From the NCBI GenBank assembly GCA_021732845.1, contig JAKFUF010000035.1:24508-88507 (forward strand): a stretch of DNA of 64,000 nt, in the 5' to 3' direction. Numbering within the stretch: the stretch's first letter is position 1; each line of letters begins with the position of its first letter. Positions 10,842-19,925 of this stretch are shown piece after piece. Source of the DNA: Planctomycetaceae bacterium (GTDB lineage: Bacteria > Planctomycetota > Planctomycetia > Planctomycetales > Planctomycetaceae). The position numbers and the translations under genes are program-made. The notes below the pieces were generated by a model that ran no database searches, was not told the origin of the DNA, and saw nothing but the letters and a program-made list of their open reading frames with translations.

Positions 10842-12176
10842 TCAGATATTAAAGAACCATTCGGGAATCGCGACCAGGTACTTGAGGTTGATGGTCCACC
10901 GCAGCAGCATCTTCAGCGGCAGGCAGGCCATCAGCAGCACCAGGTTGGCGAACACCATGTAACGCAGGAAACCCATCTTGATGAAGAACCGTCGGAACAC
11001 GGTCATCGCCATCAGCGGCGGCAGCAGAAACAGGTAACCGAACACCAGAATCAAGCCGGGAGCCTCACGCAGCAGAATGTAGAGCGCCTGAGTGAGTCCG
11101 TCCGAGCCCGAGGGGGCGACCGGCATCGGCCGCTGCAGACCGTCAATCCAGAAATACTGCGACAGGTTGACGTTGTTCAACACTTCCAGCTTGTGCACAT
11201 CCCACGGTTCATAGATGCCGAAGAAGTTCCAGTTTGGTCCCCGCAGGAACGTTCCCAGAATGATCAACCCAATCCACAGCGGAAGAAAACCGAAGAGGAA
11301 CGTGATGACGGCGAATTTTCGCTCGTTGAAGGTGTAATACCCGTTCCCCAGCTTGTTGAAATCGATGTAGGGGAGGGCCATCAACCCCACGAGAATCACG
11401 CTCGGCAGCACCACGCCTGCCATCCACGGATCGTAGTACACCAGCATTTCCTGCAGTCCGAGGAAGTACCAGGGGGCCTTCGACGGATTGGGCGTCTTGA
11501 CGGCAGAAGCTGGTTCTTCCAGCGGTGCGGGCAGAGCCACACCCCAGGCGATCAGGATCGCCGTCAGCACCACCATGCAGATCAGTTCGGTGTACACGAG
11601 GTCGGGCCAGGTCAGCACCTTCTCATTTTCAACCTGCTCGAACAACGGCAGCCCTTTCGCCCGGCGGTCGTCATTGTCGACAGCCCGCTTGAAGTAGAGC
11701 CACGTGAAGAAGGCCACAATGAACAACATCGCCACAATGGGGACGTTGTCGGGCTTGCCAACGATCTGGCGGAAGTCGTAGTCGGTCATGCTGAGGGCGA
11801 GGAACAGCACCATCAGGTTCAGGATGACCCAGGCCACCGTGTTGTTCACGAGCCACTTGCGGGCCGCGATGATGACGACGAACAGGACAGTGGAGCCGGC
11901 AAAGTACACGATCGGATTCGCCAGCCGGTCGATCCCAGCCTTGACGACTTCCGGCATGCGAATGCTGAAATTTTGAGCCTGATCGCCACCGGCGATCTGA
12001 GCGAACGCCAGCATGCCCAGCAGGGCCGAGAAGACGGCCCAGGCACTGACAATCCGCAAGTCCGCCTTCTGTTTGCCGGCATTGGCGGCCCAGGCACCGT
12101 TCATCACGGCCAGGATCAGGTAAATCCACCCGAGGCCCTGGATGACGGACGGTGTCAGATCGGCATGGTGCGACAT
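10842..12176 (-). CDS. Cytochrome b C-terminal / subunit IV-like protein
   Basis: A 444-residue polytopic protein corresponding to the C-terminal half of cytochrome b (subunit IV of b6f), with extra N- and C-terminal helices. The Qo-site region reads PNPSKAPWYFLGLQEML, so the usual PEWY is replaced by APWY; this variant occurs in other split cytochrome b systems. It would form the quinol-oxidation site together with the b6-type protein encoded just upstream. ATG at 12176 (MSHHADL) starts 88 bases after the stop of that gene. Subunit IV is normally about 160 residues, so this version carries roughly 280 additional residues in several membrane helices of unknown purpose. Confidence 0.92.
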   Translation of the reverse strand: MSHHADLTPSVIQGLGWIYLILAVMNGAWAANAGKQKADLRIVSAWAVFSALLGMLAFAQIAGGDQAQNFSIRMPEVVKAGIDRLANPIVYFAGSTVLFVVIIAARKWLVNNTVAWVILNLMVLFLALSMTDYDFRQIVGKPDNVPIVAMLFIVAFFTWLYFKRAVDNDDRRAKGLPLFEQVENEKVLTWPDLVYTELICMVVLTAILIAWGVALPAPLEEPASAVKTPNPSKAPWYFLGLQEMLVYYDPWMAGVVLPSVILVGLMALPYIDFNKLGNGYYTFNERKFAVITFLFGFLPLWIGLIILGTFLRGPNWNFFGIYEPWDVHKLEVLNNVNLSQYFWIDGLQRPMPVAPSGSDGLTQALYILLREAPGLILVFGYLFLLPPLMAMTVFRRFFIKMGFLRYMVFANLVLLMACLPLKMLLRWTINLKYLVAIPEWFFNI

Positions 12177-12264
12177 GGGGTCAACTCTGGAGACTCAACG
12201 AATCCGAATGTTCCGACTCTTCGAGCAGGCCGCCATCCGGCCTGCGCCCTCGCTGGCAATTCGC

Positions 12265-13038
12265 CTACAGTGGCTGGCTGATGCCGCCGTCTTTGCGGAC
12301 GCGCCAGAAGTGAATCATGATCAATCCCGCCACGACCAGCGGAATCGCCACGCAGTGCATGATGTAGAACCGGTTGAGGGTGGACTCACCCACGAAGCGG
12401 CTTCCCAACAGGATGAAGCGGGCGTCGCTGGCATTGGTGATCAGGTCGAAGCCACCAACGTTCAGCAACTGCGCCCCGGGACCTTCGTGGCCCAGGAACG
12501 GCGTCGCACGGGCCATATTTGAACCGACGGTGATGGCCCAAATGGCCAACTGATCCCACGGCAGCAGATAGCCGGTGAACGACAGCAGCAGGGTCAGCAC
12601 GAGCAGCAGCACACCGATAACCCAGTTGAACTCCCGCGGCGGTTTATAGCTGCCGGTGAGAAACACGCGGTACATGTGCAGCCACACGGAGATCACCATC
12701 GCATGGGCACCCCAGCGATGAATTTCGCGCATCACACCAAGCGTCGTCACATCCCGGAGGGCCAGGATGTCGTTGTAGGCCCACTCCAGGGTGGGGCGAT
12801 AATAGAACATCAGCAGCACGCCCGTCACCGTTTCCACCAGAAACAGGAAGAACGTAATGCCACCCATGCACCAGGTGTAGGACAGGGCAATGCCCTGCTG
12901 CTTCACGGAGACGGGGTGCAGATGCAGGAAGAAGTTGGTGAGCATCACCACCACCCGGTTCCGGCGGTCCGTGGGGGCCGGATGACGAAAGATGCTCTTC
13001 CAGATCTGCGAGTCGCGAATGTAATCCCCGACCGACAT
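12265..13038 (-). CDS. petB: Cytochrome b6-type subunit of the bc complex
   Basis: Core quinol-oxidising membrane subunit, 257 residues, aligning along its length with cytochrome b6. The heme b ligand histidines lie in IHRWGAHAMVISVWLHMYRVF and FYIMHC...MIHFWRVRK. SFTGYLLPWDQ matches the conserved b6 loop, and it ends in RKDGGISQPL like the b6 family. In YTWCMGGIT the Cys aligns with Cys35 of b6 (YCLGGIT), the attachment point of the extra heme c(i/n), so this complex is probably of the b6f-like kind with a high-spin heme at the Qi site (inference). ATG at 13038 overlaps the Rieske stop as TGATG. Confidence 0.95.
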   Translation of the reverse strand: MSVGDYIRDSQIWKSIFRHPAPTDRRNRVVVMLTNFFLHLHPVSVKQQGIALSYTWCMGGITFFLFLVETVTGVLLMFYYRPTLEWAYNDILALRDVTTLGVMREIHRWGAHAMVISVWLHMYRVFLTGSYKPPREFNWVIGVLLLVLTLLLSFTGYLLPWDQLAIWAITVGSNMARATPFLGHEGPGAQLLNVGGFDLITNASDARFILLGSRFVGESTLNRFYIMHCVAIPLVVAGLIMIHFWRVRKDGGISQPL

Positions 13039-14186
13039 CAGGCAATCTCCACGAACGAGTTCGAGTCGGTCCACTGACCCATTTCTTCCTGGAACTTCAA
13101 ACTCTTATCCACCTCGAGCATGCCATCTTCCGCGATCCGCAGACCGACGCGCTCCAGGGGACGGGGCGCTGGGCCCTCGAAGTTGACTCCAGTGATGTAG
13201 AAGCCCGAACCATGACAGGGGCATTTGAATTTCTGTTCGCCTTCGAGCCAGCTCGGCGTGCAGCCGAGGTGGGTGCAGACCGACAGCAGGGCATAGATCA
13301 TATTTTTGCCCTGATACTGATCGGTATGGACGATCCACACACCTTGCGAGGCCACAAATCGCGTGGCTACAGTCCCCAGGTCGAAGTCGTTTGGCGAACC
13401 AATCTTGAACTTGCGAGGGGGTTCCGCGAGGACATTGGGGAGCATGAAGCGCGCCACCATCAGGCTCGCCAAGCCAAGCCACGCCGTCAGCAGGGAGCTG
13501 GCGATCATAAATGGCGTCATCATGATTCCCGGCAACGCCACGGCCGTAACCATGATGGCCGCCAGCATTCCCCGGCGTTCTTCCACCTTGGCCTTTTTCG
13601 CGGGCGCCATGACCGGACGCTGCGGCATCGGCGGAACCACAACGGCTTTGACTGGAGCCGGAGCGGGGGCAGGTGCTTCAACAGGACGCACGGCGGCGAG
13701 CATTTGCTCAACCGACATGCCAGAAGTATTCACCGCAGTTTTCGCCGCGACCGGCACGGCAGCAGCGGACACGGGACTCGCCGCTGGCGCTGCGGCTGGC
13801 GCGGGGGATGCCCCGCCAGCCTTGGCGGCCCGAGCGGCCGCCAAAATATCGGCTGTTGTTTTTGGTTTTCCAGCAGGTGCTGCTGGTGATGCAGCGACCG
13901 GCGCAGAAGCGGCTGGCGCAGACGCTGCGGGAGCCGCAGACGCGCCTCCCGCCTTGGCGGCGCGGGCTGCGGCCAGAATTTCCGCAGTCGTCTTCGGCTT
14001 GGAGGCGGGGCTTGTAGGAGCCGCCGCCGGCGCAACCGGCTGCGCGGCTTCGGCGGCAGCCACGGGTGCGGCAGCTTCTGGAACAACTTCTGGCACTGCA
14101 GCGGGGGGGGCCGCGGCGGCTTTCGCCCCCGCGGCAGCGCGTGCAGCCGCCAGGATTTCGGCCGTACTCTTCTTCTGCTCAGCCAT
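13038..14186 (-). CDS. petC: Rieske [2Fe-2S] protein with Ala-rich repeat extension
   Basis: Rieske iron-sulfur subunit, 382 residues, roughly twice the normal size. The C-terminal half is standard: a membrane anchor (about residues 205-250), then cluster-binding CTHLGC (~303) and CPCHGSGF (~321). The first 190 residues are Ala/Pro-rich and contain near-identical units: STAEILAAARAAAGAKA, TTAEILAAARAAKAGGAS and TTADILAAARAAKAGGAS, plus a divergent SVEQMLAAVRP, separated by Pro/Ala linkers. This part would lie on the cytoplasmic side of the anchor. It is the first gene of the operon; MAEQKKS from ATG 14186 is preferred to an upstream TTG at 14204 because GCAGGGC precedes it. Confidence 0.93.
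   Translation of the reverse strand: MAEQKKSTAEILAAARAAAGAKAAAAPPAAVPEVVPEAAAPVAAAEAAQPVAPAAAPTSPASKPKTTAEILAAARAAKAGGASAAPAASAPAASAPVAASPAAPAGKPKTTADILAAARAAKAGGASPAPAAAPAASPVSAAAVPVAAKTAVNTSGMSVEQMLAAVRPVEAPAPAPAPVKAVVVPPMPQRPVMAPAKKAKVEERRGMLAAIMVTAVALPGIMMTPFMIASSLLTAWLGLASLMVARFMLPNVLAEPPRKFKIGSPNDFDLGTVATRFVASQGVWIVHTDQYQGKNMIYALLSVCTHLGCTPSWLEGEQKFKCPCHGSGFYITGVNFEGPAPRPLERVGLRIAEDGMLEVDKSLKFQEEMGQWTDSNSFVEIA
13790..14175 (-). repeat. In-gene repeats encoding TAEILAAARAAKAGG units
   Basis: Three well-kept copies and one degenerate copy of a unit coding for T-A-E/D-I-L-A-A-A-R-A-A-K, spaced by Pro/Ala-rich linkers of variable length, within the 5' third of the Rieske gene. The DNA copies differ at many third positions, so the peptide is being conserved rather than the DNA being recently duplicated. 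Confidence 0.85.
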
Positions 14187-14531
14187 GGAACGCCCTGCGC
14201 TCAAACGATCAACGGGCGGACTCCGGCCCGCTTGTCACCAAGTCCGTGGGATTGTTGCAAGAACCGGGGGGAGTGACAACGGCCACCCCCTTTCGCCGGA
14301 TTTTTTTTCTCAGATGCTGGAATGCACTTTTGGGCTTTCCCACTCTCCGGAAGCTGCCGTCATCTGTTTTTGCTCGGCGAAAGCGTTGTTGATTTTGTCC
14401 GGTTGAACGGATTAAAGATCTTTCCAAGCCGGGGTGCAAAGTCGATTTACTCTTGCGGATGGGTATGCCATTCTGGGGCAGTTCCGACAAGCAATCTTTG
14501 ATGCATGACTCTTTCGGGCGGGCGACTCCTG
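14187..14531. promoter_or_regulatory. Divergent intergenic region between Rieske operon and MFS gene
   Basis: About 345 bases separate two outward-facing genes, so the promoters of both the long respiratory operon and the MFS gene must lie here. It contains a T-run (about 14301-14309) and an AT-richer part near 14330-14460. I could not assign -35/-10 boxes with confidence. Confidence 0.5.
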
Positions 14532-16325
14532 ATGGCCAAGCCGACAAACATTCGATTCGTGATCATCGCGGTTTCGGTGTTGATGTCGACGATCCTGTAC
14601 CTGGACCGGTTTTGCGTATCGTTTGCCGAGCGTTACATCAAAGAGGATCTCGGACTGTCCGAGGCCTCCATGGCCTGGTTCAGCGGCATTTTCTTTTTCT
14701 CCTACGCGCTCGGGCAGGTCCCCGGCGGATGGCTCGGTGACCGCTTCGGTTCCCGGCTCATGCTGGCCATCTATATTCTCACCTGGTCACTATTCACGGC
14801 GCTCATCGGCGTGGCGTCTGGTGTGGCCATGCTCCTCGCGATGCGGCTGGGCTGTGGCTTGGGCCAGGCGGGAGCTTACCCGGCCGCCGGTTCGCTGCTC
14901 AGCAAGTGGGTGCCCCTCGCCACACGTGGCATCGCGAGCAGCCTGGTGGTGCTGGGCGGACGCCTGGGGGCGGTGATCGCCCCGTTTCTCACCGGCATTC
15001 TGATCGTTGCCTTCACACCACTCGGCACCCCCGTCGATTTGGATGCCCGCGCGCTGCTCAAGCCGGAAAAACTTGTCTCGCGCCTCGCGCCACCCGAACC
15101 GTCGGCGCTGGCCCCCACCGCGGAAGGCCATGTCTGGTCGCTGCTTTCTCCGGACGGCCAGACACTTGTCCGCGAGTCGGCCGGCAAATACCGGCAGTGG
15201 GAGGCCCGGCTGGCTCAAGCCGTCAAAGACAAAAAGCCTGCCAGCGATTTGGATCAGATCCGCAAGGCAGAGCCTGCGTTATCCGCAGCAGAGAAATCGG
15301 AACTGGCTGCTGCCTTGACAACTGTCATCAAAGAAATGACGGTCTATCCGACCGATTTGGCCGCCGCAGAACCGTTCAGCAAGTTGAAGTCGATGGAACT
15401 GGAGGCGATGACGCTGCTTGACCAGCGGGGCAAGCGCGACCTGACCGATCTCGAAAAGCATCGTCTGAACCGGCTGGTGCTGGAGTCGGTCTTTCCTGAA
15501 GTCGGCAAGGTGTATGTCCGTGGCTGGCGACCGGTGCTGATCCTCTACGGAGTCGTCGGCCTCCTCGTGGCGGCCGTGTTCTTCTTTTTCTTTCGCGACA
15601 CGCCGCGCGAGCATCCCTGGTGCAATGCCGAAGAACGGAACCTCATCGAAGCCGGGAAGCCGGTCACCTCCGAGGCCAAGGAGGGGATTCCGCTGTGGCG
15701 GCTCGTCAGCAACTTCAGCCTGTGGCTCAGCAGCATCTCGCAGATCACCACCAACGCCGCGTGGCTGTTCCTGGTGACCTATCTGGCAAGATTTTTGCTG
15801 GAAATCCATCAAGTGCCGATCTATCAACGCAGCATCATGGCCATGATCCCACCACTGGGAGGCATCGCCGGGATGTACCTTGGCGGCTGGCTGACCGACG
15901 TGCTGACACGGAGTCTTGGGCTCCGCTGGGGCCGCGGGCTGCCCATGAGCCTCACGCGGTTCGGGGCCGCCACCGCCTACGTGGCCTGCCTGTTTCTCAA
16001 TGACCCGTGGCTCGCCACCATCGCCTTCACCTTCGTGTTCTTTTTTGTCGATCTGGGTGTCAGCGCGACATGGGCCTTTTGCCAGGATGTCGGCGGGAAG
16101 CACGTGGGCTCTGTCCTGGGCTGGGGCAACATGTGGGGCAATTTTGGAGCCTTCGCCGCCCCCTTCGCCTACAACATGGTCCTGGGCAATTCACCCGGTG
16201 CGGCCGAGTACAACACGATGTTCCTGCTCTGTGCCGGCCTGTTCGTGGTTTCCGGCCTGGCGGCACTGGGGATCGATGCGAGCAAGCCGGTCATGGCCCA
16301 GCACCCGCCAGTGACCGAGGCATGA
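14532..16325 (+). CDS. MFS transporter (ACS-like) with large central insert
   Basis: A 597-residue major facilitator superfamily permease. The N-terminal half carries the family signature GGWLGDRFGSRLML between helices 2 and 3, and GCGLGQAGAYPAAGSLLSKW fits the anion:cation symporter branch. After helix 6 an unusually large hydrophilic region (about residues 165-335) rich in Lys/Glu/Ala replaces the normal short central loop. The C-terminal helices then resume with VLILYGVVGLLVAAVFFFFF. The substrate is not predictable. Start ATG 14532 (MAKPTN) matches the usual distance to helix 1; ATG 14505 in frame is an alternative. It is transcribed away from the respiratory operon and ends 144 bases before a convergent NuoM-like gene. 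Confidence 0.88.
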   Translation: MAKPTNIRFVIIAVSVLMSTILYLDRFCVSFAERYIKEDLGLSEASMAWFSGIFFFSYALGQVPGGWLGDRFGSRLMLAIYILTWSLFTALIGVASGVAMLLAMRLGCGLGQAGAYPAAGSLLSKWVPLATRGIASSLVVLGGRLGAVIAPFLTGILIVAFTPLGTPVDLDARALLKPEKLVSRLAPPEPSALAPTAEGHVWSLLSPDGQTLVRESAGKYRQWEARLAQAVKDKKPASDLDQIRKAEPALSAAEKSELAAALTTVIKEMTVYPTDLAAAEPFSKLKSMELEAMTLLDQRGKRDLTDLEKHRLNRLVLESVFPEVGKVYVRGWRPVLILYGVVGLLVAAVFFFFFRDTPREHPWCNAEERNLIEAGKPVTSEAKEGIPLWRLVSNFSLWLSSISQITTNAAWLFLVTYLARFLLEIHQVPIYQRSIMAMIPPLGGIAGMYLGGWLTDVLTRSLGLRWGRGLPMSLTRFGAATAYVACLFLNDPWLATIAFTFVFFFVDLGVSATWAFCQDVGGKHVGSVLGWGNMWGNFGAFAAPFAYNMVLGNSPGAAEYNTMFLLCAGLFVVSGLAALGIDASKPVMAQHPPVTEA

Positions 16326-16382
16326 CGGGCGTCCCTGCGGTGCCCCGGATGCACAGTTCACGGGAAAACAACTAGAAGCTTT

Positions 16383-16399
16383 GGTCCCGCAGCGGGACC
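16383..16399. terminator. Hairpin between convergent genes
   Basis: GGTCCC / GGGACC stem with a 5-base loop, between the convergent MFS and NuoM-like genes. There is no clear T-run, so a terminator role is only possible. Confidence 0.4.
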
Positions 16400-16469
16400 T
16401 TCGACCGACTCTCGACCAATTCAACGGACGGAAGGATCCAGGACCAATATGCCACGCTCGGGGCGGTGG

Positions 16470-17999
16470 TCAGTGTCCGATTGAAACGCTGCCGGTCGTG
16501 CTGGCAGCGGGCGCCAGAGCCACGGGAGTGGCCTTTGGTTTCACTGGCTTAATGGCTTTCTTGCCCGGCGTCACCTGTGGCACCGGCACTTGTTTCGGAT
16601 CGCCGACGAGCGCTGTTCGTTCTCTGGTCAACTGTTTGGCCGCGTTGTAGCGCGAAACAACTCCCGGCTGCGGAAACACTCCGCCCAGCAAAACGAGGGC
16701 GGCCAGTGTCAGCACGGCAAATCGTTCGCGGACGCCGATCTTCAGGGATATCGCGGAAACATGCCGGGTTCCGGTGAACAGTAGGAAGAACGCCTGCACC
16801 ATGGCGATGCCGTTCATCGCCGAGGCCACCACCACCGCCGCGCCGATGTAAATGTAAACCTTCACGGCATCGTCGATCAGCAGCTCGGTGCCGACAAAGC
16901 CGATGGTCAGCGGAAACCCGACGCAGGCGAGACCAGTCAGCAGGAAACAGACCGCCAAGGCCGGCGTGTTCTCATACAACCCCTGAAATTCGACGAGCCC
17001 CAGCCGGCCTCGGCGGGCTTCCAAGGCCCGCATGGTGATGCCGAAACCGCCCAGGGAGATGCCGACCGAGAGCCACAGACTCAACGCCCCGGTCAGACCG
17101 ACGAGCGACAGCATTTCCAACCCGACGAGTACCATCGACGAGTGGCTCAACAGCAGAAAACAGAAAAACCGACGTCCATCGCGCTGAACGAGGGCCATGG
17201 CTGCGGAATACGCTGCCGTGATCAGGGACATCAGCCCCATGATTCTGAGGGCGGCATCCGGAGCCACCGGCAGCACCAGCCGGACAGCGGCATAGGCCCC
17301 GGTGATCGGCGCGAGAAACAGCAACGCCGTCCCGAATGTGGCCTTCTCAAACAGATCCGTCGTCCAGGTGTGGAACGGCAGCGTGCCGCAACGGATCAGC
17401 ACGCCGAACAAAATCGGAATCACTGCCCACAACGCGTGTGGCTTGCCCCCCGTCTCGCCCTCAATGGTCACCAGCAATTGCCCGAGCACCATCAGCCCCA
17501 CGGAAGTGAGCATGTAGAGCGCGTACATCCGCGTGCAGCGTTTGCGAGCCCGCAGTTCAAAAAATGGGGGCACCGTGCCCAAGGCGAGCAGGGCGATGAC
17601 GAGCCACGGCTCACTGCAACTGAAGGTGGCCAGCAGCAATGCCTCGGAGAAGAGCATCCAAGAGAAGGAAAACCGGCGGACTTTCGTCCGCATGGTGGCG
17701 ATCGTCACCAGGAAGTACAGCAGGGCGACCAAAGGCAACAGCGGCGCACTGAGTTCATCAATGATGAAGATTTCCCGCCCGATCAGCTTCGCGAGAACAT
17801 GCCCCGGATCATCGGCGCGGGTGGCATGCAGAATGCCAAAATCCTGCCAGGCGGACACCACGCACACGAGCGTCATCCCGCAAGCGACGAGGCTCCATTT
17901 GCGCGCCGCCAGCGGGTCCCGCAGGCAGCCGACCAGCAGCCCGCCCAACAGCGGGATGAGGATCCCCATTTCGAGCCACGGCAGGTGCAGATCGGTCAT
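16470..17999 (-). CDS. NuoM/MrpD-like proton-translocating membrane protein
   Basis: A 509-residue polytopic membrane protein of the antiporter-like NADH dehydrogenase subunit family, with about 13-14 hydrophobic helices. PFHTWTTDLFEKATFGTAL corresponds to the conserved helix-7/8 region of NuoL/M/N (WLPDAMEGPTPVSAL), but in a divergent form, and the last 60 residues are a Pro/Lys/Ala tail. ATG 17999 overlaps the stop of the NuoL-like gene (ATGA), and no other complex I genes are nearby, so it is unlikely to be part of a normal NADH dehydrogenase. Its linkage to dabB and dabA suggests an extra membrane subunit of a bicarbonate/CO2 uptake complex (inference). Confidence 0.82.
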   Translation of the reverse strand: MTDLHLPWLEMGILIPLLGGLLVGCLRDPLAARKWSLVACGMTLVCVVSAWQDFGILHATRADDPGHVLAKLIGREIFIIDELSAPLLPLVALLYFLVTIATMRTKVRRFSFSWMLFSEALLLATFSCSEPWLVIALLALGTVPPFFELRARKRCTRMYALYMLTSVGLMVLGQLLVTIEGETGGKPHALWAVIPILFGVLIRCGTLPFHTWTTDLFEKATFGTALLFLAPITGAYAAVRLVLPVAPDAALRIMGLMSLITAAYSAAMALVQRDGRRFFCFLLLSHSSMVLVGLEMLSLVGLTGALSLWLSVGISLGGFGITMRALEARRGRLGLVEFQGLYENTPALAVCFLLTGLACVGFPLTIGFVGTELLIDDAVKVYIYIGAAVVVASAMNGIAMVQAFFLLFTGTRHVSAISLKIGVRERFAVLTLAALVLLGGVFPQPGVVSRYNAAKQLTRERTALVGDPKQVPVPQVTPGKKAIKPVKPKATPVALAPAASTTGSVSIGH

Positions 18000-19453
18000 A
18001 TCGATTCTTCGTAGGTGGAGGTCGGCGGCTGAATGCGCTGCGTTTGTCGGTCCGGCTCAACGGTGAGGTAGGCGGTCCATTTGCGTTCCATGGTGTCGCA
18101 CCAGGTCATCACGCGGATGAATGGAACGACAATCAGGTCGCTGAGCAGGGCGTCGAGGTATCCCCGTTCGAGGGCCAGGCGGTAGAGCCACGTCCGCAGC
18201 CGTTCCGGAATCAGCCGCATCCAGAAGCTGGAGGCGTTTTGTACGCGGTCGCCCATGGCATTTTCCATGGCGCGGTAGTCCACCAGCAGGCTGGGCGCCC
18301 GCAAGAACTGCAGGGTCCGCAGGCAGCCATGACCCAGGATGTGGATCAACGCGAAGTAGTACCAGCCCATCCCAATCTCGGCGACGATGAGCCCGACCTG
18401 TGTGAGCGACGCAAAGGTCAGCGCACATTTGATGTCGGTCTGCACGCGTCCCGCAAACGCGGCGAACGCCGCGGTGACAAGACCGATTGCCACCGTCAAC
18501 CCGCCCACGACCGGCGACAGGACAATGATCGGACTGAACCGCAGCAGGAGAAACGCCCCGAGGTGGACGGAGAGCGCCCCGTAGAATACGGCGCTGGAGG
18601 GCGTGGGACCTTCCATGGCGCGGGGCAGCCACCCGGAAAACGGCACAAGGGCCGACTTGCCCGCCGCGGCAACCAGCAGCAGCGAGCCGACCAGCAGGGC
18701 TTCGTAGGATGTCAGCGGCGAGGTGCCTCCCGGCCAGTGCGTCGAGCCCAGAAAGGCTTCAAAATCGCCGAGGTGCTTGATCCTGTGCAGCACAATCGAC
18801 GCCAGCAGCAATGCGGCGTCGGAAATGCGATACACGATCCAGACCCGCAGTCCGTTCCGCACCGGGGCCGGCCGTTCGTGATAGAACGCCACAAGCAAGG
18901 CGGAAGACAGGCCCACCATCTCCCATCCGGAAAACAGCGTCTCGATGGTGCCGGCCATGGAGGTGACGACCATTCCCAATAGGAACAGGGCGTACAGGGT
19001 GAAAAACCGGTTGAAACCCGGTTCATGGTGCATGTAGCGGTTGGCGAACGCTCCGATGGTTCCGCAGAGGACAAACGTCAGAATGACAAAGGGAACCGAG
19101 AGGCGATCGAACACGAATTGAATGTGGAAGTGGTATTCATCAGACACTGTCGCACTTTCGGCGACAGCATGCGACTCCGATCCATGTGTTGCCGCGCCGT
19201 GCCCGGCCGGAGGCAGCTCCACCCATCGGGAGAGTTCAATCGGCACATGGTGCCGGCCCAACAGGAGCATCATCGCCAGCATGACCACGGACGCGACCAG
19301 CCCGACAGTCACGGCGCACTGCACGGCCCGGCCGACCATCCGTTCGTTCAGCGGGCGGCCGAGCAGCGTCGTCAGTCCCATCACGACCATGAGCGCGGCC
19401 GGCGCGCCGACCACCACCAGGCCGAGCACGTTGAAGATCAGGTCGTAGGTCAT
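17996..19453 (-). CDS. dabB: NuoL-like subunit, probable DabB
   Basis: A 485-residue membrane protein of the NuoL/MrpA family. The core motif reads LVPFSGWLPRAMEGPTPSSAVFYGALSVHLGAF, close to NuoL, and the conserved helix-5 region GWEMVGLSSALLVAFY is present. DabB proteins are NuoL-like cation-conducting subunits that pair with DabA to energise inorganic carbon uptake; the downstream-encoded NuoM-like protein and the upstream dabA fit that reading. A His-rich loop lies near residue 100-120. ATG 19453 is preferred over the GTG one codon upstream because GGAAA lies at a suitable distance. Confidence 0.85.
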   Translation of the reverse strand: MTYDLIFNVLGLVVVGAPAALMVVMGLTTLLGRPLNERMVGRAVQCAVTVGLVASVVMLAMMLLLGRHHVPIELSRWVELPPAGHGAATHGSESHAVAESATVSDEYHFHIQFVFDRLSVPFVILTFVLCGTIGAFANRYMHHEPGFNRFFTLYALFLLGMVVTSMAGTIETLFSGWEMVGLSSALLVAFYHERPAPVRNGLRVWIVYRISDAALLLASIVLHRIKHLGDFEAFLGSTHWPGGTSPLTSYEALLVGSLLLVAAAGKSALVPFSGWLPRAMEGPTPSSAVFYGALSVHLGAFLLLRFSPIIVLSPVVGGLTVAIGLVTAAFAAFAGRVQTDIKCALTFASLTQVGLIVAEIGMGWYYFALIHILGHGCLRTLQFLRAPSLLVDYRAMENAMGDRVQNASSFWMRLIPERLRTWLYRLALERGYLDALLSDLIVVPFIRVMTWCDTMERKWTAYLTVEPDRQTQRIQPPTSTYEESI

Positions 19454-19484
19454 CACGTTTCCGACAAGTGTGGAATATCAAATC

Positions 19485-19550
19485 TGACGTGTCCGTCAAA
19501 AGTTCATTCGCTGGTTTCAACGCAATTTCAAATTTCAGATTTCACAGTAA
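19485..19550 (+). repeat. 66-base dispersed repeat, copy A
   Basis: Matches 63639-63704 with three mismatches by eye. The right half is AT-rich (CAATTTCAAATTTCAGATTTCAC). It is intergenic at both sites. Confidence 0.9.
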
Positions 19551-19596
19551 TATGTCTTTTGGCGACATTCAATTGGCGCGGCGATTGTCACAGTAA

Positions 19597-19613
19597 TTGT
19601 TGCTGCGATCCTT
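19597..19613 (+). repeat. 17-base repeat TTGTTGCTGCGATCCTT, copy 1
   Basis: The same 17 bases occur at 20206-20222; most of it occurs in reverse orientation near 41105-41120 after guaA. Confidence 0.7.
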
Positions 19614-19635
19614 AAGACAACTTTGACTGACCATT

Positions 19636-19671
19636 CTTCGTTCCCTTCGTTTCCTACTGTTCAAAATACTT
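19636..19671 (+). repeat. Left arm of inverted repeat around the dabA-dabB spacer
   Basis: The reverse complement closely matches 20231-20264 (core: GTTTCCT...GTTCAAAA versus TTTTGAACAG.AGGAAAC). The arms enclose about 560 bases with the direct repeats. Confidence 0.75.
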
Positions 19672-19748
19672 CAGGTCGACACGCGGGCTACAATGACGGT
19701 GGCTGATTTTCGACGATGTCCGGGAGAGTATCGCGCTTGGGACCGCAT

Positions 19749-19829
19749 AAAGAATAAAGCACGCTTCAAGATGCTGACCGACGGCCGGTCTTAGGCAAAA
19801 AAAAGGAGAACCACGAATTTTCACGAATA
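19749..19829 (+). repeat. ~80-base direct repeat, copy 1
   Basis: Begins AAAGAATAAAGCACGCTTC and ends with CCACGAATTTTCACGAATA. Copy 2 is at 19926-20006 with a few substitutions and short indels. Confidence 0.85.
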
Positions 19830-19925
19830 AAGGATCGCCGCAAAAATAACTGTTCGATTTCGATTCGTTGATCCGCCAATGAGTCCGGTTTTACGACTGC
19901 CGGAACCGGACGCTAAGGACCCGAC

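Noticed and set aside
16470..19453. Remnant of a complex I (nuo) operon
   Set aside because: Only antiporter-like subunits are present and they are linked to dabA, which better explains them.
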